In this document: positions 25,354 through 33,742 of the stretch, piece by piece
Layout of the letters: the number at the start of each line of letters is the position of its first letter
Position numbering within the stretch: position 1 is the first letter of the stretch
From: Larkinella sp. C7
GTDB lineage: Bacteria; Bacteroidota; Bacteroidia; Cytophagales; Spirosomataceae
Direction: 5' to 3'
DNA: 64,000 nt
Assembly: GCF_006149005.1 (NCBI RefSeq)
Contig: NZ_VBSL01000016.1
Span: 62,001 to 126,000 of the forward strand
The notes under the pieces: model-generated
Seen by the model: only the letters and a program-made list of their open reading frames with translations
What the model was told of the DNA's origin: nothing
The model's database searches: none
Program-made: the position numbers and the translations under genes

Positions 25354-28300
25354 CTATTTTTTCTTTAAACTCGATAAATAATCCACTAAATCGACCAGCT
25401 CCTGGGTAGACATATTTTCCTGCAAACCGGATGGCATCATCGAGGCATCCATCTGCTTCATGGAAACGACGTCGCTCATCTTGTAATCGCTCACGACGCC
25501 ACCCGGAAACTTCATTTGCAGGTCGGTTTCGGTCTTGCTGGAAATGATCCCGGAAACCGTGCTACCGTCTTTGAACTTGACCTCAAATCCTTCGTAGCCG
25601 AAGCTAACCCCGGCATCGGGATACAAAATGGACAGATACTGGCCTTCTTTCGGCAGTTTGCTCCCGATTTCGGACAGTTTGGGGCCAAAATCCATGCCTT
25701 CGCTGTTGATCTGGTGGCAAATGGAGCAATTCGTTTTGAAAACCGTCATCCCCCGACCCGCGTCGCCGGTCATGGCCAGCAGATCCGGAATAGCGGGCAG
25801 TTTCTTGCCCTCAGCCCCTTTGGCACCGTCCAGATAACTGGCGGCTTCCGTCCGGACTTTCTTCCGCCAGGTGTTGCTAACGCCCTGAACAGCCGCCGTT
25901 TTGTATTCCGGTTTAATCTGGCCGGAGCGCAGCAGTCCCAGAATCATTTCTTCCCCATCGTTGCTGCCGCCAATGGCGCGGGTGGCTTCTTTCCGCAGCA
26001 GCGTCGGGCGTTTCTCGTCCAACGCAATGGTTTTCAGCATTTCGAGCGACTCTTTAGTCCCTACCCAGCGCAAAGCCGACACCATGTTGATGGCGGCTTC
26101 CGGGTTGCTGCCATTCAGGATTTCCCAGACCTGCTTCCCACCACCCTGCTTCAGCAATTGGCGGGTGGCATCGCGGCCCACAATGTCGTTGAACTGCTTC
26201 TGACTCAGCGCCAGCAAGCGTGGATTTTCGGCTACGGGTTCATACCGGCTCACCATTTCCATGTACTCGGGCTTGCCGTAGGTTTCGTCCAGCAGTTTGG
26301 TCAACGACGCCATCGCTTCCGGCGAATTTTTCACGAAGTTCTGGTCGAGGTGGCGCAAGGCCAGTTTGGTAATCTGTACGTCGTTCGGGTTGCTTTTCAG
26401 AATGCTCAGCAAAGCCGTCGATTTTTCGGTAGCCCCCGGATTGAAATCGAAGGCCCGGAAATACCGCAAACGGCTCGTCAGATCGGTTTTCGAATCGCCC
26501 GCCAGGCTGGCCAGCAAGGGCACCGATTCTTTGGTGCGGGCCCGCCAGACGATGTCTTTCCCGGCATCGGTTGCCACCGGATTCGCGCCCGAGTGTTTCA
26601 ACCAGGCGGCATAATACGTATCCCACTGACCATCAGCCCCAATGCCGAGCGCTTCCAGATACCAGCGGTCTTTGCCATCGTGTTTGGCCGCCAGTTGCGC
26701 CCACAAATCCGGTGCTTCGGGCGATGTGTTCCGGCGCAGGGCAATGGCACATTCCCGGCGAACCTGCGGATCGGTGTCATTGACCAACTGCTTCACGTAG
26801 GGAATAATGTCGGTTTTCAATTCACGAGCCGCCCGCAAACCGGTGATGCGCAGGTTCGGATCGCTTTCTTTCAGCGCGGTTTCGATGTATTTTTTGCCTT
26901 TGCCATCCAGCTTGCTCAGCAACCAGAGGGCGCGGGCCTTCATGCGCGGATCGGGTGACGTTTTGTAGAGTTTCGCCAGGTCTTTTTCGGCTTTCACACC
27001 CAGATCGTGGAGTTTGTTCCAGGCGGCATAGCGAATCGCCATATTCGGGCTTTGCAGGGCTTCAACGGCGCCTGCGGTCGTAGCCAGATCGACTTTCGGT
27101 ATTTTGTACGGCGTATTCGGTGGGGCTACGCGGTAGACCCGCCCCCGGTTTTGATCACCCGCCTGGTGACCACCCACACCGGGATCATACCAGTCGGAAA
27201 TGAGCAGCGAACCGTCGGGCGCGACACACACATCCGAAGGCCGGAACCACTGGTCGCGCACGCCTTCCAGCAGCGGTACGATGGTGGCTTTGTAACCCGC
27301 GCCGTCTTTCGTGACCGGATACGACCGGACGATATTCGGTCCGGCATCGCAGTGAATCATCTGACCCTGAAACACTTCCGGCAGCAATTTCCCTTCATAC
27401 AGAATAATGCCGGTGGGCGAACCCGCGCCGGTTTGCAGCAAATTCGGCACCACGCCGGGGTCGTTCAGGTGCCAGTGTTGCAGCGGAATGGTAGCCTCCA
27501 GGTTGGTGCGGTTTACACGCCAGCCCGCACCGGTCATCTCGTCAGTATAGCCATAGTTGCCATACTCCATCACGTAGTTGATCCGAACGCCCTTGTTGCC
27601 GTCGTCGTCGTTGTCCGACTGCCACATGGTTCCGTAAGAATCCAGCGCGACTTCAAAGTTGTTCCGGAAATTCTGACCCAGCACTTCCATGTCACTGCCA
27701 TCCGGGTTGCACCGGAAAACCATACCCTGGCGGTAATTTTTGGTGTCGATCTCCTTGCCGGTCGTGCGGTCGAAGATGGCTTTGCCGTCTTTGTCGCGGA
27801 TTTGCTTGCCTTCGTTCCCGAAATTAAAATACCACTTGCCATCGGGTCCAAAAACGAACGAGTGCATCCCGTGGTCGTGGTCGGCACCACTGAGGCCGGT
27901 AAACAGCAGTTCTTTTTTATCGGCTTTATCGTCGCCGTTTTCGTCCGTAAACACAAACACATTCGGGCTATCCGACACAATGACCTTGTTGCCCTGCACC
28001 CAAACGCCCAGCGGGGAAACCAGTTCCGGCCCCTGGTAAAACGTCTTGGTGACGTCGGCCTGCCCGTCGCCGTTGGTATCTTCCAGAATCAGAATCCGGT
28101 CGCCCTCGGGGCGGGTGGGGTTTCCGCTGATGTTGGCGCGGTAGTTATAGGCTTCGCAAACCCAGACGCGGCCCCGGGCATCGACGTCGATGTTGGTCGG
28201 ATTCGTCAGCATCGGTTCGGCGGCAAAAAGCCTGGCTTCCAGACCCGGCGCCACGCTCAGACTTCCCACCGCGTATTTTGGATCGCGCTTGTCGTCGTCG

Positions 28301-28464
28301 GAAAGTCCGGCGAATAAGCGATTAAGGTATTCCGTAGAAGCCTGATTGAGGTTGTCGTTTTGCCAGGCGCCGACCAGGACGCCCCCGACGATCAGCCCGG
28401 TGGTAGACCAGGCCAAAGCCCGCCGTGACAACCGGAAAAAAGAAGAGTAACGAGTTGAGTTCAT
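25354..28464 (-). CDS. Membrane-anchored PVC-type dehydrogenase with HEAT repeats and cytochrome c domain
   Basis: 1036 residues from the ATG at 28464; a longer frame upstream overlaps apbE and does not look coding. Order: N-terminal anchor or signal (WSTTGLIVGGVLVGAW); a beta-propeller PVC domain (about 55-430; GLEARLFAAEPMLTNPTNID, VCEAYNYR, GADHDHGMHSFVFGPDG); HEAT-like helices (about 450-870); and a cytochrome c domain with CSICH near 912-916 and a later Met-rich stretch. Such proteins accompany sugar oxidases in Bacteroidota and Planctomycetota and probably accept electrons from a periplasmic dehydrogenase. Downstream of the flavin module genes, it is the natural electron sink of locus 1. 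Confidence 0.88.
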   Translation of the reverse strand: MNSTRYSSFFRLSRRALAWSTTGLIVGGVLVGAWQNDNLNQASTEYLNRLFAGLSDDDKRDPKYAVGSLSVAPGLEARLFAAEPMLTNPTNIDVDARGRVWVCEAYNYRANISGNPTRPEGDRILILEDTNGDGQADVTKTFYQGPELVSPLGVWVQGNKVIVSDSPNVFVFTDENGDDKADKKELLFTGLSGADHDHGMHSFVFGPDGKWYFNFGNEGKQIRDKDGKAIFDRTTGKEIDTKNYRQGMVFRCNPDGSDMEVLGQNFRNNFEVALDSYGTMWQSDNDDDGNKGVRINYVMEYGNYGYTDEMTGAGWRVNRTNLEATIPLQHWHLNDPGVVPNLLQTGAGSPTGIILYEGKLLPEVFQGQMIHCDAGPNIVRSYPVTKDGAGYKATIVPLLEGVRDQWFRPSDVCVAPDGSLLISDWYDPGVGGHQAGDQNRGRVYRVAPPNTPYKIPKVDLATTAGAVEALQSPNMAIRYAAWNKLHDLGVKAEKDLAKLYKTSPDPRMKARALWLLSKLDGKGKKYIETALKESDPNLRITGLRAARELKTDIIPYVKQLVNDTDPQVRRECAIALRRNTSPEAPDLWAQLAAKHDGKDRWYLEALGIGADGQWDTYYAAWLKHSGANPVATDAGKDIVWRARTKESVPLLASLAGDSKTDLTSRLRYFRAFDFNPGATEKSTALLSILKSNPNDVQITKLALRHLDQNFVKNSPEAMASLTKLLDETYGKPEYMEMVSRYEPVAENPRLLALSQKQFNDIVGRDATRQLLKQGGGKQVWEILNGSNPEAAINMVSALRWVGTKESLEMLKTIALDEKRPTLLRKEATRAIGGSNDGEEMILGLLRSGQIKPEYKTAAVQGVSNTWRKKVRTEAASYLDGAKGAEGKKLPAIPDLLAMTGDAGRGMTVFKTNCSICHQINSEGMDFGPKLSEIGSKLPKEGQYLSILYPDAGVSFGYEGFEVKFKDGSTVSGIISSKTETDLQMKFPGGVVSDYKMSDVVSMKQMDASMMPSGLQENMSTQELVDLVDYLSSLKKK

Positions 28465-28529
28465 AAACGACCCGTAAGGTTTGTGAGGGTTGGAATAAAA
28501 CGTGTAAATGTAGCAATAAAACCCCAATG

Positions 28530-29522
28530 TTAGTTGATAAACTCCCTGATCCCGTCCGTGGCAACGGTTTTCAGGTTTCCCGCATCGTCTTTGTAGATCA
28601 GATAGGCATCCAGTTCGCGGTGTTGGGCCAGAAACTGCCGGGTTTCGACCAGGCCCATCACCAGAAAAGCCGTCGCGAAGGCGTCGGCAGTCATGGCGTC
28701 TTGGGCAAAAACCGTGGCACTCAGCAGCGCATCGGGTTTGGAAAAGCCGGTTTTGGGGTTGATGATGTGGCCGAAGGTTTCGCCGGTTTGCCGGTAAAAG
28801 TTGCGGTAATTGCCAGACGTCGCCATCGCCCGGTTCGCCATCCGAACCGACGACTGCAGCCCACCCGGTCGCACCGGGCTTTCGATCCCGACGTTCCACC
28901 ACTGGCCGGGGCTGCGTTCGCCCTTGCAGCGAACCTCTCCGCCCACTTCCACCATGTAGTGATCGATGCCGTTTGACGCCAGAAAAACCGCCAGCACGTC
29001 GACGGTATAGCCCTGCGCCAGCGCGTTGAAATCCAGCCGGACGTTCTTTTTGCGCTTTTTTACGGAAACCGTATCATACGAAATATACTGAAATCCAACG
29101 TATTCCAGCAGCGAATCCGTATTGGGGAGCCAGGGTTCGCGAGACTTTTTGCCCAACTCATAGGCTTCGACCAGCGGTTTTACGGTCGGATCGAATGCGC
29201 CGTGGGTGGCCCGATACACCTCTTCGGATTTTTTAAGAACCGGGTAAAAATAAGGCCGCTGAAACCGGTGCGACTCGGATTGGTTGAACTGCGAAATTTC
29301 CGAATCGGGGCGGTAGGTGGAAAGACAAAGATCGATCTCGATGAGCAGCGAATCGACCGGTTTTTTAAAATTCCGCTGGCGTTCGTCGCGGTATTTGATG
29401 TGGTAGGTAGTGCCCTGTGCTTCGCCTTCCAGACTGACCATCGGAACCTCCGCCGGCCGCTGAAAAGCAGGCGGTTTGCCCCAAAATGGAACCAGCACAA
29501 GCAGCCACACCAGTCCTTTCAT
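28530..29522 (-). CDS. apbE: FAD:protein FMN transferase ApbE
   Basis: 330 residues with a signal peptide (MKGLVWLLVLVPFWG). ApbE hallmarks are all present: LSTYRPDSEISQFN, the GAFDPTVKPLVE segment, LDFNALAQGYTVD, EVGGEVRCKG, ATSGNYRNFY, HIINPKTG and a late DAMTADAFATAFLVMG. ApbE moves FMN from FAD onto a threonine or serine of exported proteins. Its start lies 12 bp after the end of a gene that encodes a matching attachment motif, so the likely client is encoded next door. Confidence 0.93.
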   Translation of the reverse strand: MKGLVWLLVLVPFWGKPPAFQRPAEVPMVSLEGEAQGTTYHIKYRDERQRNFKKPVDSLLIEIDLCLSTYRPDSEISQFNQSESHRFQRPYFYPVLKKSEEVYRATHGAFDPTVKPLVEAYELGKKSREPWLPNTDSLLEYVGFQYISYDTVSVKKRKKNVRLDFNALAQGYTVDVLAVFLASNGIDHYMVEVGGEVRCKGERSPGQWWNVGIESPVRPGGLQSSVRMANRAMATSGNYRNFYRQTGETFGHIINPKTGFSKPDALLSATVFAQDAMTADAFATAFLVMGLVETRQFLAQHRELDAYLIYKDDAGNLKTVATDGIREFIN

Positions 29523-29534
29523 GCGTTGTTTCGA

Positions 29535-30701
29535 CTATAAATGGTGCTTCGTTTTGTAGGCATTCAGTTGCTCCGTCACACGTTGATCGTCAATATTCGC
29601 ACTTTTCAGGTAGATAAACGCTTTTTGGGCCAGGAAATTATTGTCACTTTGCAGCAGGTCGGCAATGATCCTACCGGTTTCGCGATCCGACACCCGGTGT
29701 TGTTTGAACAAATCCAGAATATTGGTCAATAATTCACCATTGGCCAACTTCAGGGCATTGGCCAATGCGGTCTTGACCGAACTATGGAGATGAGGGGCTT
29801 CTTTGTATTTGGTAACGATCAGGTTTTTCAGGCTGTAATTCGCTTTGGGGTATTTTTCAAACAGCATTTTTTGCAAGGAATCCGATTTCAGTTCGGTCGG
29901 ACTCAAGGCGTTGATGGCGCGTTCGGCCAGATTAAACCGGTTGTTATCGATGAAACTCAGGACGGTATTTCGCAGCGCGGGCGTCAGCTCGACCTGCCCG
30001 CGAATGTGGTTCAGCGCCCAGATCTTATCGCTGGAATCCTGACTTTCCAGCACCTGTAACAGAAAACCGGGCGACAACCGTTTCTCGGTCAATTTGATGA
30101 CTTCTTTTTGCGCGGCACCGTACACAAAATGCCACATTTTGTAGGTCGTATACACCGCCCCTTCGACCACGTAATCCAGCACATTTTTCGAGGTTGCCGA
30201 CGAAACCGCATCCAGTCCCGAAGCCGCCAGATCCGCTTTGGGCACCAGTTCTTCGTACGAATAATTGGCCAGTGGCGAAAACGGATCGGCCAACAGGTCG
30301 TTCAACCGGGCGTATTCGGCGGGTTTGAACGGTTCGTGCTCGGTTTTACTCAGGAATTCCCCTTCCGGCAGTTCATACCCCAGATACCGCCCGGTGACGT
30401 TCCAGTAGAGCACAATGTCCAGCAACCGGCATTTGTTATCGAAGCAGACGCTCGTTTTGATTTTCCGGAAATACGAAACCGGATACCCTTCTTTCGACCG
30501 CACCTGAAACAGGGTATCGTTGCCCGCATCGTCTTTAAACTGGCTGACAAACGCTTGAATCGTATCCGGTTTTAGCGGAATCGTTTGCGACTGGAAATAG
30601 CGAATTTTGTCCTGCTTCCGGTAAGCCGAAAGCAGGAGTATTGCTAGAATAACCGCGTTGAGTAAACCAATGCTGAGCCAACTTCGCATACCAAAATTCA
30701 C
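29535..30701 (-). CDS. Membrane-anchored protein with ApbE flavinylation motif
   Basis: 388 residues from a GTG overlapping the upstream stop by 4 bp; an ATG at 30689 is the alternative. A single N-terminal membrane helix (GLLNAVILAILLLSA) leads to a divergent FMN-binding-like domain (about 40-190) ending in SGLDAVSSATSKNVLD, which fits the D-x-x-[ST]-x-A-[TS] pattern that ApbE modifies; the predicted FMN-bearing residue is Thr170. A CFDNKC pair (residues 86-91) may be structural. The C-terminal half is helical, with HEAT-like repeats. It does not match the NqrC/RnfG core closely, so I regard it as an uncharacterised flavoprotein class. Position between an FAD oxidoreductase and apbE implies an electron carrier. 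Confidence 0.72.
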   Translation of the reverse strand: MNFGMRSWLSIGLLNAVILAILLLSAYRKQDKIRYFQSQTIPLKPDTIQAFVSQFKDDAGNDTLFQVRSKEGYPVSYFRKIKTSVCFDNKCRLLDIVLYWNVTGRYLGYELPEGEFLSKTEHEPFKPAEYARLNDLLADPFSPLANYSYEELVPKADLAASGLDAVSSATSKNVLDYVVEGAVYTTYKMWHFVYGAAQKEVIKLTEKRLSPGFLLQVLESQDSSDKIWALNHIRGQVELTPALRNTVLSFIDNNRFNLAERAINALSPTELKSDSLQKMLFEKYPKANYSLKNLIVTKYKEAPHLHSSVKTALANALKLANGELLTNILDLFKQHRVSDRETGRIIADLLQSDNNFLAQKAFIYLKSANIDDQRVTEQLNAYKTKHHL

Positions 30702-32080
30702 CCTTTTTGAGCCGAAACCGGCACGATTCCGCCGTGTTCTTCAATCATTTTCCGGAGGTCTTTCATCGACACGTCCAGCGGTGTTTTGTTCTGCAAATTG
30801 GCTAAAACCGCAGCAGCACCGGCGGCCTGGCCCATGCCCATGCAGGATGCCTGCACCCGTAGCGCCGAATTCGCCAGCCGGTCGCTGCTCACCATCCGTC
30901 CGGCCACCAGAAAATTCCGGCTGTTTTTCGGCACCAACGCCCGCAGCGGCACCGTCGGCACCACGCCTTCTTTTAAATGATCGGGAATAACGCCGTTTTC
31001 GTCGTGGACGTCAATGGGATAATACGAATACGAAACCGCATCGTCGAAGACTTTCCCGGTGACATAATCTTCGTGCGTAATTTTATAATGGCCGTCGATG
31101 CGGTAGGTTTCGCGCACGGCGGTTTCGTTTTGCACGTCCGCCAGCCGGATTTTTTCACAGCCGGGCAGCGTTCGCAGGAAGCGCAGCGTTGTCAACAGCG
31201 ACGACCGCCCTTTCAAATTCGCCACGGTATGGGTTTCGGAAGTGGTGGAATCGGCGCCCATCACGTGCTGGATGTTGTCCCCGGCGCTTTTCAACAGGCC
31301 CACGATGTTGTTGCGAAAGTCGGTTTTGACAAGTTCGCCTTTCTGGATGGCTTCCTCATACCGGCCCTTGATCAGCTTTAGATCCAGTGATTTAAAATCG
31401 TACCCTTCCAGCCGGAACATCAGCGTTCCGGGCTGCGTGACCGATTCCCGCAGCAGTGGAAAACCGGCCAGCGAAGCCGCGTAGGCGTTTCCGGTGCAAT
31501 CGATCAACTGGTTGCAGATGATTTGGGTACTGGTTCCCTTGCCGACGGTTTGGACCGTCCAGCTTCCTTTCTGAAAGGTTGCACTGGTGGGGGTTTCGTA
31601 AAACCGGATTTGAACGCCCGCGGCAACGGCTTTTTCCTCGATCAGCATCGCATACAACTGCCCATTCAAACGAACCTGGTGACGGGGGTGGTTTTTGCCG
31701 TGGGGAATTGAAAAATCAGGTAAGGTATCGTCATTCAGAGCGACGGCTTCCTGTACCATTTCCCAGCCGATGCCACCGATGACCTGCTTGCCCCAGGCAA
31801 AAAAGATCCCCGGATAATTCACCCCGCCGGTCGTCGTCGTGCCACCGAGTTGACTGCCGTTTTCGACCAACATCGTTTTGCGTCCGGCCCGGGCCGCCTG
31901 AATGGCCGCCACCACACCTGCCGTTCCCCCGCCGATCACCAGGATGTCGGTTTTCAGCGTTTGCTGAACCAGTTTGTAAGGCGCACGCAGCCGTTCGCCT
32001 TTTGATAAGGTCGGTACGGCCATCCCGAAAGAGAGTGCGCCGAGCGAGGTTAAAGCCGATCTTCTTTTTATTTTTTCCAT
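30698..32080 (-). CDS. Exported FAD-dependent oxidoreductase, PF12831-like
   Basis: 460 residues. The leader is KIKRRSALTSLGALSFGMA, twin-arginine in form, which would export the protein folded with FAD. The dinucleotide motif VIGGGTAGVVAAIQAARAG is followed by ENGSQLGGTTTTGGVN, and the C-terminal FAD contact is AGRMVSSDRLANSALRVQAS followed by GMGQAAGAAA. It is the first gene downstream of SusC/SusD in locus 1, separated from susD by a long hairpin (32087-32168), and overlaps the flavinylated protein gene by 4 bp. The likely role is periplasmic oxidation of the imported sugar or glycoside, passing electrons to the FMN protein and then to the cytochrome. Confidence 0.85.
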   Translation of the reverse strand: MEKIKRRSALTSLGALSFGMAVPTLSKGERLRAPYKLVQQTLKTDILVIGGGTAGVVAAIQAARAGRKTMLVENGSQLGGTTTTGGVNYPGIFFAWGKQVIGGIGWEMVQEAVALNDDTLPDFSIPHGKNHPRHQVRLNGQLYAMLIEEKAVAAGVQIRFYETPTSATFQKGSWTVQTVGKGTSTQIICNQLIDCTGNAYAASLAGFPLLRESVTQPGTLMFRLEGYDFKSLDLKLIKGRYEEAIQKGELVKTDFRNNIVGLLKSAGDNIQHVMGADSTTSETHTVANLKGRSSLLTTLRFLRTLPGCEKIRLADVQNETAVRETYRIDGHYKITHEDYVTGKVFDDAVSYSYYPIDVHDENGVIPDHLKEGVVPTVPLRALVPKNSRNFLVAGRMVSSDRLANSALRVQASCMGMGQAAGAAAVLANLQNKTPLDVSMKDLRKMIEEHGGIVPVSAQKG

Positions 32081-32086
32081 GTTTTT

Positions 32087-32168
32087 ACGGTTTTCAGTTT
32101 ACGGTTTACGGTTTACGGTTGCTAACGCGTCTTATTTCGTGCGTCAGCAACCGTAAACTGAAAACCGT
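32087..32168. repeat. GGCTGACGC-type long hairpin, copy B
   Basis: The left side carries ACGGTTTTCAGTTTACGG plus tandem TTTACGG units ending in TTGCTAACGC (to 32128). The loop is 12 nt (32129-32140). The right arm 32141-32168 opens GCGTCAGCAACCG. The two extra TTTACGG units on the left have no partner and would bulge out. It lies between susD and the FAD oxidoreductase gene of locus 1. Confidence 0.82.
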
Positions 32169-32179
32169 ATAACCGGTCA

Positions 32180-33616
32180 TTAATATCCCAAATTTTGATC
32201 CGTCGCCGGGTTCAGGGCTTTGTTGTAATTCATTTCCGAAACCGGGATGGGCCATAGGAGGTGTTTGTCGGCGACGACTTTGCCTTTGGCCGCCAGAATC
32301 ACGGCTTTGGCGGTTCCGGTTCGTTTCAGGTCCAGCCAGCGTTTTCCTTCCAGTTGAAATTCGTAACTCCGCTCTTTTAAAACCAGATCAACGAACGTCG
32401 CAGCGTTGTAATCGGCCAGTTTGAAATCCACCGTCGACGCCACGGCGGGGGCTTTGCCGAACGCCCGGCGATGCACCTGATTCAGGGCTTCCATGCCAGC
32501 GGCCGTGGGGCCATTCCCGGCTTTGGCCGAAGCTTCGGCGTAGATCAGCAATACATCCGAATAACCATACACCGGATCATCGTTCCCTGCGCCGTTTTGT
32601 CCGACCGCAGCCTGGTCGATAAACTTCGAACTCACGAGCGTGTTGGCGCCCAGCCCGAAGTTGATCAAATCCCACATACTCTTGCGAAGATCTCCGGCAT
32701 CCCAGGATTTATAATAGGTACTGGTCACATCGACGTAAATCACATACGCGCCCCCGAAGTTGAATAATTTCGTATCCGGGTGGTTGCTGATCCAGAGCAT
32801 GTAATTCCCCTGGCCAACCTGGCGCATGTATTTCAGGTAAAAAATCTCCTCCGATGTCGACACCAGATCCGGCCCAAACACCTTGGTTTGAAAGTCATTT
32901 TTGGTGGCCACCGGCACCAGCGAAAACAGGTTGGACTTCATGACTTCCTCGGCTTTATCGCGGGCTTCGGCAAATTTTCCCAGTTGCAGATTCACATCCG
33001 CCAGCAGGGTCTTGGCGGCCCATTTCGTCGGTCGGCCCACCTGAGCCGGTTTTTCCGGGAGGTTGGTTTCAGCTTCTTTCAAATCGGCCAGAATCAGGGC
33101 ATACACCTCATCGACGGAGCTGCGTTTCAGATCAATGTCGGTCATGTTGCTTTCCGTCCGAATCGGAACGCCCCCCCAGTTGCGCACCAGCTGGAAGTAA
33201 TTGAACGCCCGCAGAAACTTCGCTTCGGCGACGTACCGATCCACATCGGCTTTGCTGATCGCCGTACCGGTGGGGGCGTTTTTAATCACCAGATTGGCAT
33301 TCCGAATGCTGAGGTAAAACGAATTCCAGAAACCGGACACCCGCGAAATGTTGGCGTCGTTGAAGCCCTGAAACTCGTGCAACGGAGCCCAGCTTCCGCG
33401 CCCGGAGGCATAGTCGGCCTGGCATTCGAGCGTCGCTTCGTAATTGGAATACATGGTGCTCCGCAGGGGTGAAAAAATCGCATTCACCGCCGTTTCGACA
33501 TCGCTGGCCGTGTTAAAAAACGTTTCGACCACAATGGATTTGGGGGCTTCCACCAGCGCGTCTTCGCAAGCCGTCAGAAGCAGGGGTATCGAGAGGAGAA
33601 GGAATATCTTTTTCAT
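32180..33616 (-). CDS. SusD-like glycan-binding lipoprotein, locus 1
   Basis: 478 residues. The lipobox LLLTACED puts the lipidated cysteine at residue 17, as for surface-exposed SusD proteins. TPR-type helices and family landmarks are visible: AEAKFLRAFNYFQLVRNWGGVPIRTE, LLADVNLQLGKFAEARDKAEEVM, and the C-terminal RSYEFQLEGKRWLDLKRTG and LLWPIPVSEMNYN. SusD proteins lie over the SusC channel and capture the glycan. It is strongly similar along its length to the SusD at 52555. Downstream of its susC with a 126-bp gap that is mostly a hairpin. Confidence 0.93.
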   Translation of the reverse strand: MKKIFLLLSIPLLLTACEDALVEAPKSIVVETFFNTASDVETAVNAIFSPLRSTMYSNYEATLECQADYASGRGSWAPLHEFQGFNDANISRVSGFWNSFYLSIRNANLVIKNAPTGTAISKADVDRYVAEAKFLRAFNYFQLVRNWGGVPIRTESNMTDIDLKRSSVDEVYALILADLKEAETNLPEKPAQVGRPTKWAAKTLLADVNLQLGKFAEARDKAEEVMKSNLFSLVPVATKNDFQTKVFGPDLVSTSEEIFYLKYMRQVGQGNYMLWISNHPDTKLFNFGGAYVIYVDVTSTYYKSWDAGDLRKSMWDLINFGLGANTLVSSKFIDQAAVGQNGAGNDDPVYGYSDVLLIYAEASAKAGNGPTAAGMEALNQVHRRAFGKAPAVASTVDFKLADYNAATFVDLVLKERSYEFQLEGKRWLDLKRTGTAKAVILAAKGKVVADKHLLWPIPVSEMNYNKALNPATDQNLGY

Positions 33617-33627
33617 AATTCAATTGC

Positions 33628-33731
33628 GATTGAGTAATTGAGTGATTGAGTGAAACATAATCAAGCAATTGGGCGAGCCTGGAAGCTACAATAGCGCTGG
33701 TCTTTTCACTCAATCACTCATTTGCTCAATC
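33628..33731. repeat. GATTGAGT inverted repeat at the susC-susD junction, locus 1
   Basis: The left arm 33628-33655 consists of three tandem 8-mers (GATTGAGT, AATTGAGT, GATTGAGT) plus GAAA. The right arm 33704-33731 is its reverse complement with 26 of 28 matches. The 48-nt loop has no evident gene. A weaker version sits in the same place in locus 3. Confidence 0.82.
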
Positions 33732-33742
33732 ACTCAATAATT

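Noticed and set aside
28465-28902. N-terminal extension of the cytochrome/HEAT protein into apbE
   Set aside because: The extension is Arg/Pro/Cys-rich, overlaps apbE in another frame and precedes a clean anchor sequence at the ATG at 28464.
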